This document shows positions 54,461 through 64,000 of a stretch of 64,000 bases of DNA, piece by piece (the stretch's first letter is position 1; each line of letters begins with the position of its first letter). The position numbers were made by a program, and so were the translations under genes. The DNA lies in contig NC_053137.1 in NCBI RefSeq assembly GCF_016808335.1, positions 1,674,001 through 1,738,000 of the forward strand, given 5' to 3'. This DNA comes from Panicum virgatum (taxonomy: Eukaryota > Streptophyta > Magnoliopsida > Poales > Poaceae). Under the pieces are notes generated by a model that had not been told where the DNA came from, ran no database searches, and was given only the letters and a program-made list of their open reading frames with translations.

Positions 54461-55609
54461 GATCTAGTTGTAGATCGAGGTTTTTGGGTTTCGTTTTACT
54501 TAGATCTATGCTCAGAAAGTAGAAGGAGATGAAAGAAATCGAGTTTCGATCTCGAATTGAACAAGAACAGTAGAACCCTAACCCTAGACCCAAGGAAAAC
54601 CCACCTGCAGAATCAAGAACCCGACCCGGGGGGGGACTTACCTCCTCGGCCACCGTCGGCTCGCCCGCGTAAGGTGCAGAACCGGCCGCCGCCGCTCGAC
54701 ATCGCGCATCCGCGCGCGGGGCCACGTCCGCCAAGCAGAACCGGCACTCGGTTGAGCGCGCGCGCCAGCGAGGGGACCGGCGGGGGGCGCCGCCGTGCTG
54801 CCGACTTCCCCGGGCCGCCATGGCCGCCGCTCGCTCGCTCGGGCGTGAGAAACGGGGGGAAGGAATAGAATGGCGCTAGGGTTTCCGGGAGATCCGGCCG
54901 GCCGCGGCCTTTTGTTCCGCTGAGGGCGTTTCCCAGCCGTCGGATTTGATCCGACGGTTTGGGGGCGGTCACCGGCCAAGCAGGCCAGAAGCAGCCTAAG
55001 AGGGCGCTCGCGGCGCGCCATGCCGGGCCGATTTCGCGGCCCGATCGTCGGCTACTAGGCCGCGGGCCCAGGCGCGGGGTAGCGGCCGCGCGGAAACGGG
55101 CCGTGGGCCGTTTTTCCGTCTCGGGCCGCATGAACAGTTCAAGAATTCGCTTTTTCTTTTATTTCAGAAGCATTTTGAATATGAATTTGAATGAATTTGC
55201 TTTGAATTTGACCTCTGTAAATAAATGCACCAACGTGTATTATTTTTAGAGCAGAAATTTACAAGAATTATGCTTCTGAATATTTAGAATTTTACATGTT
55301 TCCGCTGCAAAGAATTTATTTTGTTTCTATGTTAATTTGAACCAACGAGATAATTGATATAGAGGCCTATAGAATTTATTTCTCAGAATTTTCAGTATAT
55401 TATAATGTTGTAATTTCTGACCAAAGTTGATATTTCAATATTATAATTTTGTTTAGAATTTTGTATACATTATATCTTTTTCTGCCCAACGGTGATTTAG
55501 ATTTAATGTACAGATTATTGCATGTTTTAATTTTGACCAACGTTAAATTGATACATGCATTTATTGTTGTCCTCACAAATTTTGAATTCAAATTTCAGGC
55601 TCCAATGCT
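54461..55609. other. Copia leader with a captured-looking GC-rich segment on the minus strand
   Basis: At 54,600-55,130 the minus strand looks like the start of a plant gene. A 25-bp palindrome with CGTCGGAT/ATCCGACG cores lies at 54,935-54,959, and AAACCCTAGCG near 54,880. Then ATG 54,821 in a GCGGCC context opens a 60-codon exon-like frame ending at a strong donor (GAG|GTAAGT, exon end 54,642). The peptide is Arg/Ala-rich and unrecognised. The rest of the leader (55,131-55,609) is AT-rich. No acceptor at a plausible distance was found. Confidence 0.4.
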
Positions 55610-58600
55610 ATGACTTATGTGAATGCCATTCTTGAACTGGATGGTAACAACTATGGGAAATGGTACCAGAAATTGGAGATAGCTCTGGCGGTGGCCAATA
55701 TAGATTTGGCCATCACAACGCCAGCTCCACACGAACCAGAAAAGCCCATAAGGGCACAGAATGAAGAAGCTGCTGCTTGGGCTATCCGAGAGAAGAATTA
55801 TGACTCTGCTATGACCAGATATGATGCTGACAAGACACGTTGGAATGATACCAACCGCAAGTGTCTTATGGTCATGAAGGGTTCCACTTCAGATGCCATC
55901 AAGATGGAGATCCCAGATTGTGACACCGCTTCAGAATATTTAGCAAAGGTGAAGAGTCAGTTTACTGGTTCTTCCAAGGCTTATGCTGCCATTCTTGCTG
56001 AGCAGTTTATCACCAAGAAATACACTGGCGGTGGCATCAGAGAACATATCTTAGAAATGAGCCACATGGCCAACAAGCTTAAGACAATGGACATGCCTTT
56101 GCCAGAAAAGTTCATTGTTCAGCTGGTCTTCAAGTCCCTACCAAAGGCGTTTGAGGCATTTCATGTCAACTATAACGCTTTTCCAGAAGATTGGGGTATT
56201 GACAAGCTGATTGGCATGTGTGTTCAAGAAGAAGATCGCCTTAAGAACTCCAATGGTGGTGAGCTTGCTTTTCAAGTTCAGCACAAGAAAAAGAACTTTC
56301 AGAATAAGAACTTCCAGCATAACAAGAGACCTTTCCCACCAGGCAAGAATCAGCATGAGAGTGGCCCTTCTAGACCACCTCCACAGAAAGACTGGGAAAA
56401 TTTTCCAGTTGAACAAGACCAGTGCCTGAAGTGCAAAAAGAGAGGGCACTACAAGAGGGACTGCCCAGAATTTCTGAAAGAGTTGTTAAGAAAGGGTGAG
56501 GACACTATTACTTTTGTAGATGAATCCCTGTATTTAAGTTATGACAAATTCACTTGGTGGATTGATTCTGGTGCAACTACTCATGTTGCTAATTCTTTAC
56601 AGGGATCAAGTATGAGGAGGACCCTGCCAAGAGGCGCAAGAAGAATTAAAGTTGCAAACGGTGTAGAAGCTGAAGTCGAAGCCATTGCAGAATTTCACTT
56701 AGAATTACATAGTGGCTTTGTACTTTGTTTGAGAGATGTTCTTTATGTACCGTCTTTGCAACGAAACTTAATAAGTGTGTCTAAATTAGATGATGACGCT
56801 ATTGCTTGTCATTTTGGTGATGGCAAGTGTAAGATACAAGTTAATTCAGAATGTGTTGGTCTTGCCTTCCGACAAGACAAATTATATTTGCTTTCATTAT
56901 CTGAGAATGTGAATGCAGTATGTTCTGAGAATAAGAATGCCTCCTCATATGAGAATGTTACTAAGAAACGCAAACGAATTGATGCAATCTCGTCGAAATT
57001 ATGGCACTATCGTTTGGGCCATATTTCGAGGGGGAGAATAGAGCGCTTAGTGAAAACATCAATTCTTCCACCGTTAGAATTTTCAGATTTAGAACAATGT
57101 ATTGATTGCATTAAAGGAAAATTCGTTAAGAACATAAAGAAAGGTGCCAAACGAAGTGCGGGAATTCTAGAAATAATCCACACAGATATATGTGGACCAT
57201 TCCCTGTCACTACTGTAGATGGTTATGTTTCTTTCATAACGTTTACAGACGATTACTCGCGTTATGGCTACATTTATCCAATCAAAGAACGATCAGAAGC
57301 GTTGGATAAATTCAAGATATTCAAAGCAGAAGTAGAAAACCAACATGATTTAAATATTAAGATAGTCAGATCCGACCGTGGGGGAGAGTACTACGGTCGA
57401 CACACCCCCTATGGCCAAGTTCCAGGACCTTTTGCAAGGTTCCTTATGGAAAATGGCATAGTTGCCCAGTATTCTACACCGGGCAAGCCTCAGCAAAATG
57501 GAGTAGCAGAAAGAAGAAACCGTACCCTGATGGATATGGTTAGAAGTATGATGAGCTACTCCACGCTACCGATTAATTTATGGATGGAGGCGTTAAAAAC
57601 CGCCATTTACATTCTTAATCGGGTGCCAAGTAAATCGGTGCCGAAAACACCGTATGAACTATGGACAGGAAGAGAACCCTCGCTTAATCATTTTCGCATA
57701 TGGGGCTGTCCAGCTGAGGCCAAAGTGTTTAATCCGAACATTGGGAAGCTAGATCCCAAGACAGTCAGTTGTCATTTTATTGGCTATCCAGAAAAGTCTA
57801 AGGGATATCGCTTTTATTGTCCCGACAGACACACAAAGTTTGTAGAAACAAGACACACTGCCTTCTTAGAAGATCAGATGATCAGGGGGAGCATGGTAGC
57901 TAGAAAAATCGACCTTGAGGAGAAGCGGGTATACGTTCCCACTCCGATGATTCAAGAGCCATATTTCTCGTTACCTGTGGTTGTGGCACCAATAGAGCAG
58001 GAAACTACAGTGCCAACACCTGTTGTCAGTCCACCTGACGTTGCAGTGCAGGAAACTGCAATGCCACCACCTGTTGTTGGTCCTCCTAGCGTGGCATCAA
58101 ATGGAAATGAGGACCCTGTTCCTCAGGACCAAATAGAACCCGTTGCCATGGATGAGGGGGAGCAACAACAGCCTCCTGTGCAAGAAATACCAGTCGCAGT
58201 GGCCCCGAGAAGGTCACAAAGAACTAGAAAACCAGCTATTTCTAAAGACTATGAAGTCTATCATAGTGAAGAAATACAGAATGAGGGTGATCCCACCTCT
58301 TTTGAAGAAGCCATGAAAAGCGCCAATTCATCCAAATGGTTTGCAGCCATGGAAGATGAAATGAGATCCATGAATACCAATAAAGTTTGGGACTTAGAAG
58401 AAATTCCCAAAGGAGCCAAAACAGTAGGCTGCAAGTGGGTCTACAAAACAAAATGTGACTCCAAAGGGAACATAGAAAGATATAAAGCGCGGCTCGTGGC
58501 AAAAGGCTTCACGCAAAGAGAAGGAATAGATTACAATGAGACATTCTCTCCAGTCTCATGTAAAGACTCTTTCAGAATAATAATGGCCTTAGTGGCACAT

Positions 58601-59860
58601 TATGATTTAGAATTACATCAGATGGATGTAAAGACAGCATTCCTAAATGGGGATTTGTATGAAGATGTCTACATGGCACAGCCCAAAGGTTTTGTCGTGG
58701 AAAGCAAAGAAAATTTAGGATGCCGCTTGAGAAAATCGATTTATGGCTTGAAGCAAGCCTCGAGGCAGTGGTACTTGAAATTTGATGAAATAATTAGAAA
58801 GTTTGGTTTTAAAGAAAATGAAGAGGACAATTGCATTTATGCGAAGTTCAAGAATGGGAAATTTATTTTCCTTATCCTGTATGTGGATGACATTCTGCTA
58901 GCAAGTAGTGATGTTAATCTTCTACTGGAGACAAAGAAATTCTTGTCCTCGAAATTTGATATGAAAGATCTTGGTGAAGCTTCGTTTGTTTTAGGAATTG
59001 AGATTCACCGTGACAGAAGAAGAGGGGTTTTAGGATTATCACAGAAAACATACTTAGAAAAGGTATTAAAGAAATACGGTATGCATGCGAGCAAACCCAC
59101 ACCTGCTCCAATAGTCAAGGGCTACAGTTTCGGGAAACATCAGTGTCCCAAGAACCAGTATGAACTCGAGCAAATGAAAGCAGTGCCTTATGCTTCAGCT
59201 GTCGGAAGTTTACAGTATGCACAAGTGTGCACACGCCCTGACTTAAGTTTCGTTACCGGGGTACTTGGCAGATACCAGAGTAATCCAGGCATAGAGCACT
59301 GGAAAATGGTAAAGAAAGCTTTACGCTATGTGAGGGGCACAACTGGCCTCATGCTAACATATAGAAAATCAGAAACTTTGGAAATAGAAGGGTATTCAAA
59401 TTCAGATTTTGCAGGAGATGCAGATGATAGAAAGTCCACATCTAGATACATCTTCACTCTTGCAAAAGGAGCAATATCGTGGAAAAGCTCCAAACAGTCA
59501 GTTACAGCATCCTCCACGATGTATGCTGAATTTGTGGCATGTTATGAGGCCTCGGGGCAGGTCAAATGGCTAAAGAAATTCGTACCCGGATTAAAACTGG
59601 TCGACAGCATAGAAAAACCACTGAAATTATATTGCGACAACGAGCCAGTAGTATTCTATGCTCATAACAACAAATCGAGTGGTGCTGCCAAACACATCGA
59701 CATCAAGTTTTATGTTGTTAAGGAGCAAGTCCAGGATCAAACTATTTGTCTAGAACATATCAGAACGAACAAGATGTTAGCGAATCCGCTCACAAAAGGC
59801 CTACCACCCAATGTGTTCAGAGAACACTTAGCCGGCATGGGTTTAAGGGAAAGCCTATGA
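55610..59860 (+). CDS. gag-pol: Copia Gag-Pol polyprotein, intact
   Basis: 1,416 codons without interruption, ATG 55,610 to TGA 59,858-59,860. In order: capsid-like UBN2/gag region (1-230); CCHC knuckle [14 protein letters not shown] (about 271-284); protease [14 protein letters not shown] (about 315-328); GAG-pre-integrase [14 protein letters not shown] (about 463); integrase core with [17 protein letters not shown] and [10 protein letters not shown] (D, D, E at about 524, 589 and 635); RT with [30 protein letters not shown] and catalytic YVDD (about 1,090); RNase [24 protein letters not shown] and LYCDNE. The domain order PR-IN-RT-RH defines Ty1/copia. Everything needed for transposition is present, so this is the likeliest active protein of the window. 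Confidence 0.93.
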   Translation: MTYVNAILELDGNNYGKWYQKLEIALAVANIDLAITTPAPHEPEKPIRAQNEEAAAWAIREKNYDSAMTRYDADKTRWNDTNRKCLMVMKGSTSDAIKMEIPDCDTASEYLAKVKSQFTGSSKAYAAILAEQFITKKYTGGGIREHILEMSHMANKLKTMDMPLPEKFIVQLVFKSLPKAFEAFHVNYNAFPEDWGIDKLIGMCVQEEDRLKNSNGGELAFQVQHKKKNFQNKNFQHNKRPFPPGKNQHESGPSRPPPQKDWENFPVEQDQCLKCKKRGHYKRDCPEFLKELLRKGEDTITFVDESLYLSYDKFTWWIDSGATTHVANSLQGSSMRRTLPRGARRIKVANGVEAEVEAIAEFHLELHSGFVLCLRDVLYVPSLQRNLISVSKLDDDAIACHFGDGKCKIQVNSECVGLAFRQDKLYLLSLSENVNAVCSENKNASSYENVTKKRKRIDAISSKLWHYRLGHISRGRIERLVKTSILPPLEFSDLEQCIDCIKGKFVKNIKKGAKRSAGILEIIHTDICGPFPVTTVDGYVSFITFTDDYSRYGYIYPIKERSEALDKFKIFKAEVENQHDLNIKIVRSDRGGEYYGRHTPYGQVPGPFARFLMENGIVAQYSTPGKPQQNGVAERRNRTLMDMVRSMMSYSTLPINLWMEALKTAIYILNRVPSKSVPKTPYELWTGREPSLNHFRIWGCPAEAKVFNPNIGKLDPKTVSCHFIGYPEKSKGYRFYCPDRHTKFVETRHTAFLEDQMIRGSMVARKIDLEEKRVYVPTPMIQEPYFSLPVVVAPIEQETTVPTPVVSPPDVAVQETAMPPPVVGPPSVASNGNEDPVPQDQIEPVAMDEGEQQQPPVQEIPVAVAPRRSQRTRKPAISKDYEVYHSEEIQNEGDPTSFEEAMKSANSSKWFAAMEDEMRSMNTNKVWDLEEIPKGAKTVGCKWVYKTKCDSKGNIERYKARLVAKGFTQREGIDYNETFSPVSCKDSFRIIMALVAHYDLELHQMDVKTAFLNGDLYEDVYMAQPKGFVVESKENLGCRLRKSIYGLKQASRQWYLKFDEIIRKFGFKENEEDNCIYAKFKNGKFIFLILYVDDILLASSDVNLLLETKKFLSSKFDMKDLGEASFVLGIEIHRDRRRGVLGLSQKTYLEKVLKKYGMHASKPTPAPIVKGYSFGKHQCPKNQYELEQMKAVPYASAVGSLQYAQVCTRPDLSFVTGVLGRYQSNPGIEHWKMVKKALRYVRGTTGLMLTYRKSETLEIEGYSNSDFAGDADDRKSTSRYIFTLAKGAISWKSSKQSVTASSTMYAEFVACYEASGQVKWLKKFVPGLKLVDSIEKPLKLYCDNEPVVFYAHNNKSSGAAKHIDIKFYVVKEQVQDQTICLEHIRTNKMLANPLTKGLPPNVFREHLAGMGLRESL

Positions 59861-60028
59861 TTCCTGGACAAAGAGGGCCCTAGAATAAGAATCTGTTTCA
59901 GATCGGAAAGGTGATTGTGGCTGTTAATCTGACAGTAATAATTGTCATGACGAGGCACACCCTATACACTGATCTGCGATGGGATGGATAAACTCAGATA
60001 CAGAACAAGAATAAGAACAATGAGAGAT

Positions 60029-60040
60029 CAAGGGGGAGAA
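60029..60040 (+). promoter_or_regulatory. Copia polypurine tract
   Basis: CAAGGGGGAGAA directly before the 3' LTR at 60,041. Confidence 0.8.
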
Positions 60041-60566
60041 TGTTGGAATTGATCTCCAACGGCCAGATCCAAAGATCTGGCCAATCCCTTGATTTGCGCC
60101 TTGATCGGGGCGTTCAGCCAAACATGGCTGGTGGGCCCCCGTCGCCCGCGCTATAAAGAATAGGGAGAGGGCCCGGGGCACGGTATCCCAAGTTCACCGC
60201 CGCCACAACCCTCTCCCACAGTCCCTACCGATCTAGGGTTAGCGCGAGGCCGACGGGAAGCTCCGCCACCGCAACCACGACGTCCTCCTCCGCCAACCCC
60301 GTCATCGGCCAGTGCCGATGGAGGCCTGAAGGACGCCGCGACTTGCGCCGTCCACTGCCATCGCCGGATCAGCGCCTCGAAGAGCCGGACTTCCTCGGCT
60401 CCATCCTCGGCTCCATCGACGCGATGGCGCCCACCGGCAACGGCTCCTCTGCATCCACTTCCGCGGATGGTCTGTGTCTCTCATCCACCTATCTCTCTTT
60501 CTCTGTCTCTCTCTTGTACTAGGTCTAGAGTGAATCACTTGATATTATACCTAGAACTTGAACCCC
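60041..60566 (+). mobile_element. Copia 3' LTR, right end lost
   Basis: Matches the 5' LTR up to GAACTTGAACCCC; the last 63 bases or so are replaced by unrelated sequence. TATAAA at about 60,152. Confidence 0.85.
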
Positions 60567-61640
60567 TAGAACCTAAAAAATGTTGGCTCTCCCGCCGAAT
60601 GTTAGCTATAAGAGCAACTTAGGATCGGACTACCAAAGGACTGAGTCATCTGCCGCCGTATGATCATAGCGAAGGTGGGTCAGCTTTGCCGTCTAGGTAC
60701 TTGTGAGTGTGGACAACATGCTTCCACGACTCTACTGCTGGAGGTGATGGGAATTATCACTTGAGTCTCCTTCACATTAAGTAATACCACAATCCACTCG
60801 CACCCCTTGGCCTAGGGACATGGGTATGGCTATGGGTGATTTTGGGATGACAGCTGGAATTTTCTTTTGCCATTACTTTTGCTGGGGATGGTGAACGGCT
60901 ACCCTCCGCCTTCCGAATGGGGTCAGACTTGCTTGAAACTTGTATCAGGGTCATCTTCTTTGGAGACCCTTTGAACTTGAGCTTGGTATTTGAATTTTTT
61001 GATTTTGGAATTTGCTTGTCACTTGATTCGGTCATCTTCTTTGGAGACCTCTTGAATATGGATCTTGAAACTTGATCTAATCTCACTAGAATTTAGAGAG
61101 TAGCCATTCACCTCTGTGTATCTAGGTAAATCCTCGCAGGCATCTCTTTTTTTGTTTTGGTCCCTTATTTTCACCTTCCTGGGATGGCAAGTGGCTGCAC
61201 ACTGAATGGAACTTTGTTGCACCAGGTAGCCCTTTTCTTGCTCTTCTCCTATAGTCTTCCCTGAAGTGTGTTGCCCCCAGACCAAGAAGCGTGAGGAGTG
61301 TGGTCGCCTCGCTGCTCAGGAGTAACCCAAGTCGTCTCCCCACCAGCTCCAGTAGAGCACACTTGGCATGAGTCGTGCACAGTGTGTGGAGGGGCGCCGG
61401 CTGCAGGCGCCACCTTGAATACATCCAGACAAAGTCCTGAGGCAATTCCAACCTGCGCTGCAGCTAAACATTCCATGGAGAGAGCCATTTGTGTTTTTTT
61501 ATAGGGCACGTGAGGTCTGTTTTTTAGAAAGAAAAAAGGGTGACCAAGTAGTGCAACAGTGAATGCAAACTGATCACTTGAGAGGCAAAATGATTTATGC
61601 ACAAAAAAAGGCCTCACAATGCTCGGATGAACATAGGAGG
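60567..61640 (-). other. Unrecognised region with two minus-strand frames
   Basis: Minus strand: a 104-codon Lys/Ser-rich frame (61,086-60,772) with SPKKMT occurring twice (the DNA repeats CATCTTCTTTGGAGACC at about 60,953 and 61,034), and a second frame (61,617-61,249) containing MALSMECLAAAQVGIASGLC. Neither has a domain I know, and no exon joins could be set. Could be decayed exons or part of an unnamed element. Confidence 0.25.
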
Positions 61641-62990
61641 TGTAGTTGGAATACCATCGATAGTGGGGATGACTGACGAGACGTACTGCTATCCCCAGTG
61701 TTGGAAGTTACGCCGGAACATCATCAGCGCCACATATGGATGGGGATGAGTTGTTGACCCATCGATGCTGCCATGGAAGGTCGTGCCAGAACGTCGTTGG
61801 CGGTGTAGATGAGCAAGGAGGCACATCATTGCCCCCAGTATTGAAGATTGCGCCGGAATGCCATCGGCGCTGAGCATGGTCGGGGAAACACCTAATTCCA
61901 CAGTGTCGATGCAGAAGATCATGCCAGAATGTCATTGACAGTGAAGATGGCCGAGGAGACACACTGTTGCCCCCAGTGTTGATGTAGAAGTTCACGCCAG
62001 AATGTCATTGGCGGTGAAGATAGCCGGGGAGGCACACTGTTGCCCTCCAGTGTCGATGTAGAAGTTCACGCCAGAATGTCATTGGCGGTGACGATAGCCG
62101 AGGAGGCGTGCTGTTGCCCCCAGTGTCGATGTAGATGATGACGATGGGATGTCATTGGCGATGTAGGGGAAAATGAAGGAGCTGCAGCGCTGCCCCTTCT
62201 TGTGCCGTTGATGTAGCAGAAGATGCTGGGAAGCCGTCGTCGGTATAGACGACCAAGGAGGCTTGGTGCCTCTCCTTATGGTGTCGATGAGGATGAAAGT
62301 GCCGAGAAGCCGTCGGCAGTGGAGACGGGCGAGGAGGTGAGGTGCCGCTCCTCGTGGCCTCAATGTTGATGAAAGCGCCGAGAAGCTGTCGGCGGTGGAG
62401 ACGAGCGAGGAGGTGAGGTACCGCTCCTTGTGGCATCAATGTTGATGAAAGCGCCGAGAAGCCATCGGCGGTGGAGACGGGCGAGGAGGTGAGGTGCGAC
62501 TCCTCGTGGCGTCAATGTTGATGAAAGCGCCGGGAATCCGTCGGCGGTGGAGACGGGCAAGGAGGTGAGGTGCCGCTCCTCGTGGCGTCAATGTTGATGA
62601 AAGCGCCGAAAAGCCATCGGCGGTGGAGACGGGCGAGAAGGTGAGGTGTCGCTCCTCGTGGCATCCATGTTGATGAAAGCACCGAGAAGCCATCGGTGGT
62701 GGAGACGGGCGAGGAGGTAAGGTGCCGCTCCTCGTGGCGTCAGTGTTGATGAAAGCGCTGGGAAGCCGTCGGCAGTGAAGACGGGGCGAGGAGGTGAGGT
62801 GCCGCTCCTCGTGGCGTCGATGTTGATGAAAGCGCCGGAAAGCCGTCGGCGGTGGAGACGGGCGAGGAGATGAGGTGCCGCTCCTCGTGGCGTCAATGTT
62901 GATGAAAGTGCCGGGAAGCCGTCAGCGGTGGAGACAGGCGAGGAGGTGAGGTGCTGCTCCTCGGTGATGTTGATGAAGAGGGCCACGCCG
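61640..62990. repeat. Minisatellite of 73-77 bp units
   Basis: About 17 units. In the right part, TTGATGAAAGCGCC recurs at 62,365, 62,442, 62,518, 62,594, 62,670, 62,746, 62,823, 62,899 and 62,970 (mostly 76 apart). In the left part, a GCCAGAATGTCATTGGC-like phrase recurs every 73-74 bases (61,850, 61,923, 61,996, 62,070). The left and right families are diverged forms of one unit. GC-rich; all open frames through it follow the repeat. Confidence 0.9.
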
Positions 62991-63001
62991 GAACGCTGTC
63001 G

Positions 63002-64000
63002 GCAGTCCAGCACCAATCTCGCTGATGACAAACGGTTGTCCCAAGACACAAACAAAGTCTTTACCATGGAGTTACCTCCCGTTGTTCATCTCTGACAAGA
63101 ACATACACAAGCTCTGAATTCTGAACATCGATGAAACTGAACATTTGCGGCACGTCCGACTTCTCCGTCCACCACGGCAGACGCAGCGCGCGACGGAACG
63201 CCATGGCCACCGGCCACCGGCAGGCGCGCCTGGCGCACTGCGGAGCGGCACGGCGCACGCGCGACGGGCCGGACTCGCAGGCGGTGGTGCTTGGTGCCCA
63301 TGCAGGCGGCGTCGCCGCGGCGGATGCCTCGCCGGCGCTCCCAGGTTCTGTTCCTGAGCGGTGTCCTCCTCGTTGCCGGCTCTCGGCTCGCCGGCGGGGG
63401 GCCTCGCTGCCGCATGCGGCAACCCAGGGGTGGACGGTGCCCCAATTACCGTCCGGGGGTGGACGGTATTTCATTTACCGTCCACCCGTGGGCAGGCGAG
63501 GGCCGTTGGATCCGCAGCCGACGGCCAGGATACACTACTGGAGCCAACTGAACGGGTGTCTTCCCCGCGTCCTCCTCGTCGAGGCGCTGCCTCGCCGGCC
63601 TGACACCGGTGGGCAGCCACCACGCGCGCGTCGACTGTCACCGCCGCCGGCTTTTCCCTCCACCGCGGCGCCGCGTCCGGCATGGACGCAGCCACACCCC
63701 CGCGTGCGGCGCCCTCATTGGAGCACACAGACCGTGCCAGTTGCGACGAAACTGAAATGCCATGGCGGCCAGCCACCTGCTATCGCGCTGCTTTTTGGAC
63801 ACGACGGCGACACAGCATGTGGCGAAGCTGCCGTAGCTCGTCGGTGCTGGTGGGTGTCCTAGCCTAGGCCTATAGGCGGCGAGGGCGGAGCCGCGGAGGA
63901 GACGGAGTTCTGGCCTGGGGCACGTCGTTCTCGCCCGGCAGAAGCTGCTCGCGCGGTGCCGGCAGCAGAAGCCGCGGGCAGCGAAGAGGCGTGCCCAAGA
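63002..64000. repeat. Module A copy 6 and start of module B, second copy of 29,921-30,919
   Basis: Begins at GCAGTCCAGCACC right after the minisatellite and follows 29,921 onward at a steady offset of 33,080-33,081 bases. About 96-97% identity by eye to near 63,980. It then keeps GCGAAGAGGCGTG, which the 30.9-kb copy lacks but other B modules have. Runs off the window end. Confidence 0.85.
63421..63489. repeat. Double-hairpin micro-repeat, A type (locus 11)
   Basis: Same as locus 9 with one C fewer in the closing arm; both hairpins intact. Confidence 0.8.

Larger units (their letters stand above)
53856..60566 (+). mobile_element. Ty1/copia retrotransposon with intact gag-pol, 3' LTR cut short
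   Basis: 5' LTR starting TGTTGGAATTGATC, a tRNA-iMet-like primer site, a 1.1-kb leader, one full gag-pol frame, a polypurine tract and a 3' LTR that stops matching after 60,566. The LTRs differ at about a dozen sites in 526 by eye (about 2.3%). The right target duplication (expected GGATT) is missing along with the LTR end. Confidence 0.88.

Noticed and set aside
54604..54642. Intron 54,641-54,605 in the copia leader
   Set aside because: The donor is good, but the nearest acceptor leaves only 37 bases, too short for a plant intron.
62079..63067. Minus-strand repeat-protein frames in the minisatellite
   Set aside because: They switch register with each 76-bp unit and end in unrelated sequence; no start or promoter evidence.
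1..64000. tRNA or rRNA genes and integrated plant pararetrovirus
   Set aside because: No tRNA-like cloverleaf with A and B boxes and no rRNA blocks were recognised. All RT sequences sit in LTR elements with integrase, not in a movement-protein or coat-protein context.

Overview
The window is nuclear DNA of a grass (Poaceae), most likely a panicoid or other PACMAD species. The signs are a Stowaway MITE with the CTCCCTCCGT terminus, a CACTA element with CCGTGTGC subterminal repeats, Tat, Athila and copia LTR retrotransposons of grass type, GC-rich islands, and a grass-type gene family with an Rx-N-like coiled-coil N-terminus. I cannot name the genus. I found no rRNA, tRNA or CRISPR array.

Layout. 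(1) 1-5.7 kb and 18-36 kb form a degenerate, tandemly duplicated host locus. It carries four copies or fragments of the Rx-N-like family (1-742, 18.95-20.58 kb, 21.3-21.9 kb, 33.7-35.5 kb) and a composite repeat made of four modules, here called R, A, B and C. Modules A and B each carry a 50-70 bp double-hairpin motif built on GGACGGTA/TACCGTCC. (2) 6.0-18.0 kb is a 5'-truncated Ty3/gypsy element of the Tat lineage. On its antisense strand it carries a five-exon plant-mobile-domain gene with its own TATA box and a second, acidic antisense ORF. Four tandem hairpins separate the convergent pol and mobile-domain genes. (3) 31.8-33.7 kb and about 36.0-37.15 kb look like solo LTRs. (4) 39,409-53,600 is one CACTA transposon (TSD GTA). 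Its six-exon TnpA-like gene is split in the last exon by a complete Athila-lineage gypsy element (40,233-50,588, TSD CGAAC). (5) 53,856-60,566 is a young Ty1/copia element with one uninterrupted 1,416-codon gag-pol frame and a 3' LTR cut short. (6) 60.6-63.0 kb holds unrecognised sequence and a 73-77 bp minisatellite. (7) 63.0 kb to the end repeats 29.9-30.9 kb at about 96-97% identity by eye.

How it works together: almost nothing here is an intact host gene. Copy 1 of the Rx-N-like family may be functional, but its 5' part lies outside the window. The copia polyprotein is the only complete, undamaged long CDS. The most interesting biology is the accessory gene content of the retrotransposons: antisense intron-bearing genes with their own TATA boxes in the Tat element, and a separate TATA-driven extra ORF with paired GGCCGGCC palindromes in the Athila element.
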